This document shows positions 7,914-14,239 of a DNA stretch of 62,031 nt, piece after piece. The stretch's first letter is position 1, and each line of letters opens with the position of its first letter. Source of the DNA: Planctomycetota bacterium (GTDB lineage: Bacteria; Planctomycetota; Planctomycetia; Gemmatales; Gemmataceae); NCBI GenBank assembly GCA_016195405.1, contig JACPZP010000047.1, positions 1-62,031 on the forward strand, read 5' to 3'. The notes under the pieces are model-generated. The model did not search any database. It was not told the DNA's origin and saw only the letters and a list, made by a program, of their open reading frames with translations. The translations under genes and the position numbers were made by a program.

Positions 7914-8900
7914 ATGACTCAAATGTTGCGGTACTGTTTGGTCACCTTTGTGATGCTGACCGCGGCAAACTATGCCGCCGCCAGCTGGGCGGACAGCCTT
8001 TTCGATGAACTCTCGCGCGATTTTGGCTCCGTGCCCCATGGGCAAGTCGTCAACCATCCGTTTCGCATCGTCAACAACACCAAAGAAACCGTGCGCATCT
8101 CCAACGTTCGCGTGTCCTGTGGCTGCGTATCGGCTCGGGCCATTCAGGGCGTCCTCGCCCCCGGCCAGGAAACGGTCATTTACGCCCAGATGGACACCAG
8201 CCGGTTCTACAACACCAAGAGCGTCACCATCTACGTTCAGTTCGATCAACCTCGCTTCGACGAAGTTCGGCTGTGGGTGCAAGCCAACAGCCGCAGCGAT
8301 GTTTCCTTCAATCCCGACAGTCTCAGCTTCGGCAAAGTCAAGCGCGGCAACGAAGCGGATTCGAAAATGCAAATCACCTTCTTCGGCGACGGCCAGACCA
8401 AGATTCTCGACGCGAAGAGCGACAGCAACTACATCAAGGCGGGTTTCAAGGAAGTAAGTCGCGGCTCCGGGGAAGTGGTTTATGAGATTACCGCCAAACT
8501 TCGCGGCGACACTCCCGCCGGCAAATGGTTCACCGACATCTGGCTTACCACCAATAACAGCTCGATGACGCGCCTGCGGGTTCCGCTTACGGTCGAGATC
8601 GAAGCGGCGCTGAGCGCGAGTCCGAACACCGTGAACCTCGGAAAAGTGAAGGCGGGCACGGAAACCGATCGCAAGGTCGTCCTTCGCGGCGTCACGGCAT
8701 TCCGCATCACTGGCATCACCGGCACCGACAATCAACTCAGCGTCCGCGACACCAGCGGCGACGCCAAGACCGTCCATGTACTCACCGTAACCCTTCACCC
8801 GAACCAAGCGGGCGAACTGAGCCGGACTCTCCGCGTTCGCACCGATCTCAAGACAGGCGGTGAAATCGAAATCAACGCTCAGGCTCAAGTGGTTCCTTAA
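7914..8900 (+). CDS. Secreted DUF1573-type protein
   Basis: 328 residues from the ATG at 7914 (MTQMLRYC), chosen because it places a signal peptide at the N-terminus ('LVTFVMLTAANYAAASWA'). The mature part opens with 'DFGSVPHGQVVNHPFRIVNNT', followed by 'VSCGCVSA' and 'LAPGQETVIYA', the DUF1573 pattern of an immunoglobulin-like beta-sandwich carrying a CxC turn. Further Ig-like repeats start near 'LSFGKVKRGNEADS' and 'VNLGKVKAGTETDRKV', so there are about three repeats. DUF1573 proteins are abundant, exported and poorly understood in planctomycetes and Bacteroidetes. Its neighbours (comF upstream, a convergent ABC exporter downstream) give no hint. Fold call is good; function unknown. Confidence 0.83.
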   Translation: MTQMLRYCLVTFVMLTAANYAAASWADSLFDELSRDFGSVPHGQVVNHPFRIVNNTKETVRISNVRVSCGCVSARAIQGVLAPGQETVIYAQMDTSRFYNTKSVTIYVQFDQPRFDEVRLWVQANSRSDVSFNPDSLSFGKVKRGNEADSKMQITFFGDGQTKILDAKSDSNYIKAGFKEVSRGSGEVVYEITAKLRGDTPAGKWFTDIWLTTNNSSMTRLRVPLTVEIEAALSASPNTVNLGKVKAGTETDRKVVLRGVTAFRITGITGTDNQLSVRDTSGDAKTVHVLTVTLHPNQAGELSRTLRVRTDLKTGGEIEINAQAQVVP

Positions 8901-8983
8901 CGCGGCGTAGCCACAAATCCGAAACTCGAAACTCGAAATCGAATTCGCTTCGGATTTTGAGATTCGTTTTTCGGATTTGGTTT

Positions 8984-10105
8984 TCAAGTAAGGCGCTTAT
9001 GGAACTTCATCATCGCCAGCGCGAAGCTGAAGATCCCCATGCTCCACAAGACGGCCGAATGAATCCATAATTCCCGCCAGCCCGCGCCGCGCAGGATCAC
9101 GCCGCGGGCCGCGTCGATCAGCCACGTCGTCGGAAAGACCTGGGCGATGTACCAAAACGGCCATGGCATCGAGTCGAGCGGAAAGACGTAGCCCGAGAGG
9201 AAGATCGACGGCATCATCGTCCCCATAGCCATCTGTCCGGCGGCCTCGCGCGTGCCGACGCGCGTCGAGATGTAAAGGCCCAAACCGAGCATGGCGAAGA
9301 CGAAGGGCAGCGTCAAAGCCAAGAGCGTGAGCACGTGACCCGCGATGGGCACCTGGAATACCGTCCGCATCAAAAACAAGATCGTGCAGAATTCGACGAA
9401 GGTCAGCACCAGGTAGGGTATCAGTTTGCCGAGGATCAACTCCGGCGCTTTGACCGGCGTCATGAAGAGTTGCTCCAGCGTTCCGTTTTCCTTTTCCCGG
9501 ACGATGGCGTTGGCGGATAGCATGATCGCCATCATTTGGCACATCACCACCATCAGTCCGGGAATGAAAAAGTTGGCCGAGCGCGTGTCCGGATTGAACA
9601 GAATCTGCGGACTCACCTCGACGGGCAGAAACTGGCTGCCGATGATCCGTTGCAACGAGTCGCGCAGGGCCAGGGCGTTGCTGACGTTGATCGCTTCCGC
9701 GGCGACGTTGGATTCGGAGCCGTCGACGATGACTTTGAGGTATGCGGTTCTCCGGGACTCGAGGTTCTTGGAGTAGTCCTGCGGGATGATGATGCCAACC
9801 TTCGCTTTGCCCGCGACAATCGCTTGGCTTACGTCCAAATCGGAATACACCTGGCGAACGATGCGGAAATCCTTCGAGTTCTCGAAGGCCCGGACAAGGT
9901 TCTCGCTGTCTTTGGTGTTGGCGGCATCGAAGATCACGGTGGGGACATTGCTGACATTGGTGTTGATCGCGTAGCCAAGCATGAATAGCTCTAGCACCGG
10001 GATAAACAGCGCGAAGAACAGCGTGGCCGGATCGCGGATGATGTGCAGAAACTCCTTGCGGGCCACCGACAACATGCGCTGCATCGAGAAACCGTTGTTC
10101 ATCAT
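8984..10105 (-). CDS. ABC-2 type transporter permease (YhhJ/DrrB-like)
   Basis: 373 residues. One N-terminal transmembrane helix (about 25-47, 'TLFFALFIPVLELFMLGYAI') is followed by a long extracytoplasmic domain (about 50-175) and five more helices at the C-terminus (about 178-365). This is the usual arrangement of the YhhJ-type ABC-2 permeases. 'REKENGTLEQLFMTPV' is the typical intracellular ABC-2 motif. It lies 10 bases downstream of its ATPase gene on the same strand and the two form one operon. Substrate unknown; drug, lipid or polysaccharide export is possible by family. No membrane-fusion protein gene is adjacent. Confidence 0.9.
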   Translation of the reverse strand: MMNNGFSMQRMLSVARKEFLHIIRDPATLFFALFIPVLELFMLGYAINTNVSNVPTVIFDAANTKDSENLVRAFENSKDFRIVRQVYSDLDVSQAIVAGKAKVGIIIPQDYSKNLESRRTAYLKVIVDGSESNVAAEAINVSNALALRDSLQRIIGSQFLPVEVSPQILFNPDTRSANFFIPGLMVVMCQMMAIMLSANAIVREKENGTLEQLFMTPVKAPELILGKLIPYLVLTFVEFCTILFLMRTVFQVPIAGHVLTLLALTLPFVFAMLGLGLYISTRVGTREAAGQMAMGTMMPSIFLSGYVFPLDSMPWPFWYIAQVFPTTWLIDAARGVILRGAGWRELWIHSAVLWSMGIFSFALAMMKFHKRLT

Positions 10106-10115
10106 GTCACCCGTA

Positions 10116-11072
10116 TCACGCGTTCGTATTCATTGCCTGTGCCCGTGAGATGGTCACGAACACGTCCTCCAACGACGGCTCCGTGTCCACCACCCGCGCT
10201 GATCCGACACCCAGGTCCGCGGCCGTGGCATCGGCTTCCACCAGGGCGTGGATCGACTGCCCGAAGATCGTCGCTTGCTGGACGCGTAGATTGCCGCGCA
10301 GTTTTTCTAAAAGGGCAGCGCTGTCGGTGCCGAAGATTTCCAGCCAGCGCGTTCCCAGCGGCGTCACGCCCGGGAGCTTCTTGAGGTCAGCCGGCGTGCC
10401 TACTGCCAGCAAGTTCGCCATGTAGATGTAGCCGACGCGGGCGCAGCGCTCGGCTTCATCCATGTAATGCGTCGTGACGACAAGCGAGATTCCTTCCGCG
10501 GACAGCCTGAAGAGCAGGTTCCACAAGTCGCGGCGGGCCACGGGATCAATGCCGGCCGTCGGCTCATCCAGGAAGATCAGTTTGGGCTCATGGAGCAGTG
10601 CGCATACCAGCGCCAGACGTTGTTTCCAGCCGCCCGACAGCCGTCCCGCGCGGCGCTCCATGTAAGGCGCCAGGCCGGAGAGCTCGATCAGGAAATCCTG
10701 ACGTTCATGGGTCTTCGCGGGACTTAGCCCATAGATGCCCGAGTAGAAATCCATGTTTTCCCGCGCGGTCAAATCCTCGTACAACGAGAACTTTTGCGAC
10801 ATGTAGCCGATCTGCGAACGCACGGCTTCCGACTCTGCCGTCACGTCCCGGCCCAGGACCGTGGCGACGCCTTCGGCGAACGGCAACAGCCCGCACAGGC
10901 CGCGGATGAGCGTGGTTTTTCCCGAGCCGTTCGGGCCCAATAGGCCGAAGACCTCTCCCTGCGAGACGGTCAAGTTGACCTTGTTGACGGCCGTGAACGT
11001 GCCGAAGCGAACCGTCACGTCGCGGGCATCGATTGTGAGCCCATTCTGGAAAGGTGCGTTCATCCCGAGCAT
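10116..11072 (-). CDS. ABC transporter ATP-binding protein
   Basis: 318 residues from the ATG at 11072, or 315 from the ATG at 11063. Walker A is 'GLLGPNGSGKTTL', the signature is 'LSGGWKQRLAL', Walker B is 'LIFLDEPTAGID' and the H-loop is 'VVTTHYMDEAE'. The extra C-terminal part (about 230-318) is typical of ABC-2 exporters. It lies directly upstream of the permease gene (10-base gap) and would energise it as a dimer. The start sits about 30 bp from the 32-bp-arm palindrome at 11104-11177, which therefore occupies its promoter region. Confidence 0.92.
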   Translation of the reverse strand: MLGMNAPFQNGLTIDARDVTVRFGTFTAVNKVNLTVSQGEVFGLLGPNGSGKTTLIRGLCGLLPFAEGVATVLGRDVTAESEAVRSQIGYMSQKFSLYEDLTARENMDFYSGIYGLSPAKTHERQDFLIELSGLAPYMERRAGRLSGGWKQRLALVCALLHEPKLIFLDEPTAGIDPVARRDLWNLLFRLSAEGISLVVTTHYMDEAERCARVGYIYMANLLAVGTPADLKKLPGVTPLGTRWLEIFGTDSAALLEKLRGNLRVQQATIFGQSIHALVEADATAADLGVGSARVVDTEPSLEDVFVTISRAQAMNTNA

Positions 11073-11103
11073 TTCTGGTTTACGCTTCGCGCCCGCAGAT
11101 TAT

Positions 11104-11177
11104 TCTAGAAGCGGTTTCAAAAGGGGTCAGGACCTCTAGAATCACAGGTCCTGACCCCTTTTGAAACCGCTTCTAGA
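11104..11177. repeat. Perfect 32-bp-arm palindrome between divergent genes
   Basis: The arms at 11104-11135 and 11146-11177 are perfect reverse complements, separated by a 10-nt spacer. Each arm reads tctagaagcggtttcaaaag at its outer end and contains aggggtcaggacct further in. The last base is the A of the ATG of the cardiolipin synthase gene, and the arm supplies an in-frame TAG right before it. The core resembles palindromes often linked to REP-type transposases, but no transposase gene is present here. Confidence 0.95.
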
Positions 11178-12490
11178 TGCTGCTTATCTTCGTCCTTCCC
11201 TGGCCTGGTCTCGTTCTTTACGGCCTGTTCGGCAGGGCGTATTTGCCCAAGAAACGCATTCAAATGCAGGAACGGGTCTCGCATCTCATCAAGACGACCG
11301 GCAAACAGTTCCTGGAAGCACACTCCGTTCACCCGCAGCTTCCTTCCGAGTCTCTCTCGGCCGTGACGCTGGCCGAGAACCTTGGCGATTTTCCAATCCT
11401 GGGCGGCAACCAAGTCGAGTTGATAACGGACTATCGCGGCGCCATCGACCGGCTCGTCGCGGACATTGACGCCGCGCGGAGCCATGTCCACTTGCTGTAC
11501 TATATTTTCGCCGACGACGACGTTGGCCGTAATGTGTTTGACGCTCTCACTCGCGCCGTTCACCGCGGCGTCCACTGCCGGGTCATGATCGATAGCCTCG
11601 GCTCGAAGGCATGGCGGCGGACGCTGATTCCCAAGATGCAGGCCGCGGGCATCGAGGCGCAGGAAATGCTGCCGGTCCGCTGGTATCGCCGCAACGCCGC
11701 CCGCATGGACCTGCGGAACCATCGCAAGATCGCCGTGGTCGACGGCCGTGTCGCCCATGTCGGCTCACAGAACTTGGTGGATCCGAATTTCAAGGAAGAC
11801 ATCACCTATGAGGAACTGGTCGCACGGATCACGGGGCCGCTAGCGCTCCAGCTTCAAGCCGTCTTTCTCGCCGACCGCTTCTTCGAAAAAGAAACCATCC
11901 TTCCCGATAAGCAGTTCTTCCCCGACCCGGAACATACGGGCGACGTGGCCGGTCAGGTGTTGCCGAGCGGACCGGGATATCCGCAGGCGAACAATCAGCG
12001 GCTCATCGTCAACCTCATGTATGCCGCGCAGAAGCGCGTCGTCATCACCACGCCCTACTTCATTCCTGACGATGCTTTGCTCCTGGCGATGGAAACGGCC
12101 GTCCAGCGCGGCGTGGACGTGCATCTTGTGGTTTCACAACAGGCCGACCAATTCCTCGTCGGCCTGGCCCAGCGTTCTTATTACGAAGACCTGCTCGCGG
12201 CCGGCGTCAAGATTCATCGCTACAAGAAGTGCTTCCTGCACGCCAAGCACCTTAGCATCGACGACACCATCGCCATCGTCGGATCGAGCAACATGGACAT
12301 GCGCTCGTTCCTGCTCAACGCCGAAGTCATGGCCATCTTCTACGACGCTACCGTCGCCAAGCAGTTGCGCGCGGTGCAAGAGCGCTACTTTTCGCTTGCC
12401 GCCGAGTTGACGCTCGCCGAGTGGCGGCAACGGCCGTTCCTGACCAAAACGCTGCAAAACATGGCCCGCCTCGTCGATTCCTTACTGTAG
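11177..12490 (+). CDS. cls: Cardiolipin synthase (phospholipase D family), N-terminally shortened
   Basis: 437 residues. Two HKD motifs are intact: H182-K184-D189 ('NHRKIAVVDG') and H355-K357-D362 ('LHAKHLSIDD'), so catalysis should be possible. The enzyme would join two phosphatidylglycerols, or PG and PE, into cardiolipin at the membrane. The first residues ('LLIFVLPWPGLVLYGLFG') correspond to the second membrane helix of ordinary ClsA; the usual first helix (about 38 residues) is missing. The ATG sits exactly at the end of the 11104-11177 palindrome and an in-frame TAG precedes it, so no longer product can be made. No good ribosome-binding site is visible. Identity is firm; expression and membrane insertion are uncertain. 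Confidence 0.9.
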   Translation: MLLIFVLPWPGLVLYGLFGRAYLPKKRIQMQERVSHLIKTTGKQFLEAHSVHPQLPSESLSAVTLAENLGDFPILGGNQVELITDYRGAIDRLVADIDAARSHVHLLYYIFADDDVGRNVFDALTRAVHRGVHCRVMIDSLGSKAWRRTLIPKMQAAGIEAQEMLPVRWYRRNAARMDLRNHRKIAVVDGRVAHVGSQNLVDPNFKEDITYEELVARITGPLALQLQAVFLADRFFEKETILPDKQFFPDPEHTGDVAGQVLPSGPGYPQANNQRLIVNLMYAAQKRVVITTPYFIPDDALLLAMETAVQRGVDVHLVVSQQADQFLVGLAQRSYYEDLLAAGVKIHRYKKCFLHAKHLSIDDTIAIVGSSNMDMRSFLLNAEVMAIFYDATVAKQLRAVQERYFSLAAELTLAEWRQRPFLTKTLQNMARLVDSLL

Positions 12491-12501
12491 GTCGACTTAC
12501 C

Positions 12502-12601
12502 GTAGGTCCGGCGAGCCGAGCCGGACCTTGGAACCCGGACCGACTGCAAATTTGGGGATGCATTGCGGCGCGATGGGTCCGGCTCGGCTCGCCGGACCTA
12601 C
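12502..12601. repeat. Palindromic repeat, GTAGGTCCGGC...GCCGGACCTAC family
   Basis: Perfect 26-bp arms at 12502-12527 and 12576-12601 enclose a 48-nt loop. Each arm is itself a mini-hairpin (ggtccggc/gccggacc). It separates the convergent cls and thiO-like genes and could terminate transcription in both directions. Confidence 0.93.
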
Positions 12602-12612
12602 TTGGGCCGGAT

Positions 12613-13713
12613 CTACTTGCCTCTGTCAACTTTGAAAGCATCCATCGATATGGCGAGCGGCTGGCCGAGAATCATCTGTTTGAGGACAAGGGCGGTTCCC
12701 GGCGAGAGTTGAATGCCGGCGCGGAAGTGGCCGGCGGCGACGAAAAGATTGTCAAATCCCGGCACCGGGCCGAGAAACGGCCGACCGTCAGGACTTCCCG
12801 GTCGCAGGCCGGCCCACGATTTCTCCAAAGGCGCTTGAGCGAGCGCGGGCACCAGATCGCACGCCAGTTGCAATAGGTCGCGCAAGCCCGCGGCCGTCGT
12901 CCGTTTGTCAAAGCCCGCGCGCTCCTCAGTCGAGCCCGCCAGCACGCGGCCGTCGATCCGCGGCACCAGATAGCGCGAGCCGCACAGAAGAATGTGCTGG
13001 ATCGGCGGAGCGGAGCAATTGAGCAGAGCGATCTGGCCGCGCACCGGCTGGATGTCGAGACGGCATCCCAATGGTTCCAGGAGCGGCCCGGTCCAGGCGC
13101 CGGCGGCAATTAGGAAGTCATCCGCGCGCACCGGGCCCGTGCTGGTGTCCATGGCCTCGATGCGCGATCCACTGGGGATGAGCCGGTATGTGGGTGTGTT
13201 GGGAAAGAAGAAGACGCTTCCGGAAGCCACGCAGGCCGCCACTAGGGCTTTTACGTGCCGAGGGTTGCGGAGCTGCGCCATTCCCGGCAGCAGCATTGCT
13301 CCACCAAGCCCTGGAGCAAGCGCGGATTCGAGTCGGCGGGATTCCTCTTCGGTAACATCTTGAACTTCGACGCCCTAGCCGCGCCACTCTTCCGCCGTGT
13401 CTGATGCTGCACGATCGATGAACTCAAGTCCCCCACAGCGTAAGTAGCCATTGTCGACGCCGGTGCGCTCGCGCAGCTCCTCCGAAAGCTGCGGGAACTG
13501 CTCGGCACTGAGGGCGCGCAGGCGATCCAGCGGCGCCTGCGCTTTTTGCAAGTTGCCCGTAGGCAGAATACCCGCGCCCGCCCACGACGCCTCCTTGCCG
13601 AGGTCTTGTTTATCGAAAACGCCGACCCGCAGACCCTCGCGCGACAGGTAATATGCCGCCGTCAACCCAATGACGCCGCCGCCGACAACCGCGATGTCGA
13701 GCGAGTACTCCAT
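12613..13713 (-). pseudogene. thiO: Glycine oxidase (ThiO-like), interrupted by an in-frame amber codon
   Basis: The full frame spans 366 codons plus a stop. It begins MEYSLDIAVVGGGVIGLTAA, an FAD-binding Rossmann start, continues to 'TAEEWRG', then meets TAG at 13375-13377. The same frame resumes without a shift ('GVEVQDVTEEESRRLESAL') and runs through 'GLRPGSPDGRPFLGPV' and 'GHFRAGIQLSPGTA', the conserved C-terminal blocks of ThiO/DadA-type oxidases. ThiO oxidises glycine to iminoglycine for the thiazole part of thiamine. One C-to-T change (CAG to TAG) would explain the stop, so this is a very young pseudogene, a read-through case or a sequencing error. Apart from the stop all else is intact. 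Confidence 0.85.
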
Positions 13714-13732
13714 AGAGGCTGTTATATTCCCA

Positions 13733-13811
13733 GTACGTCCAGCGAGCCGAGCCGGACCTGTCGCGCAACGGTCCGGCTCGGCTCGCCGGACCGACTGGTC
13801 GCCGGACCTAC
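13733..13811. repeat. Palindromic repeat, GTAGGTCCGGC family, diverged copy
   Basis: The left arm (13733-13758) and right arm (13770-13792) share gagccgagccggacc and its complement, and an extra half-arm ends gccggacctac at 13811. The left end has drifted to gtacgtccag. It lies between the divergent thiO-like gene and the gene at 13866. Confidence 0.85.
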
Positions 13812-13865
13812 TACAGTTTGCGGCGTGGAACCGCTAAAACATTCCCTGCCCAGGGGAGGACGGCG

Positions 13866-14228
13866 GTGGCGGGTTTTAAGTTGACGACGGACGTGGCCGA
13901 GAATCGAACGTACGTGATGACGCGGCGGGCGGCGCGCAAGCTCGACTTCATCCTCGAGGACAAGGGCGAGCGCGCCTTCGAGGCGACCAAGGGGAACTAC
14001 TGGATGACGGCCCTGTTCGGCTCGGTGAACACCTATTGCCAGTTCCAGGTGGCTGTCGGCACCGTCGAGGGGAGGACGGAAGTCTTCGTGGTCCGTAATC
14101 GCCCCGTCGGCATGGGAAAGGCCATAGGTTTCGAACGCCTCCGCACCCTGGCCAAGGAACTGGCGAATGCGATCATCACGGAGATTCTGGGAGCGGGCGG
14201 AAAGGTGCTGGATGAGAAGGAGTATTGA
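13866..14228 (+). CDS. Small conserved-looking protein of unknown function
   Basis: 120 residues from the GTG at 13866, chosen because a strong ribosome-binding site (aggggagga) lies about six bases upstream; it starts VAGFKLTTDVAENRTYV. The sequence alternates short charged helices and strands ('ARKLDFILEDKGERAF', 'VEGRTEVFVVRNRPVGMG') and lacks signal peptide or membrane helices, so it is probably cytoplasmic. No family is recognised. It ends 11 bases before the kinase start at 14240, and the two are likely in one operon; it could be a partner of that kinase, but this is only neighbourhood evidence. Confidence 0.7.
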   Translation: MAGFKLTTDVAENRTYVMTRRAARKLDFILEDKGERAFEATKGNYWMTALFGSVNTYCQFQVAVGTVEGRTEVFVVRNRPVGMGKAIGFERLRTLAKELANAIITEILGAGGKVLDEKEY

Positions 14229-14239
14229 GGCGTACTGGG

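Noticed and set aside
7764..8987. 407-codon open frame on the minus strand
   Set aside because: Lies antisense to the DUF1573 gene, which has signal peptide and family motifs; the antisense frame is a by-product of GC-rich codons.
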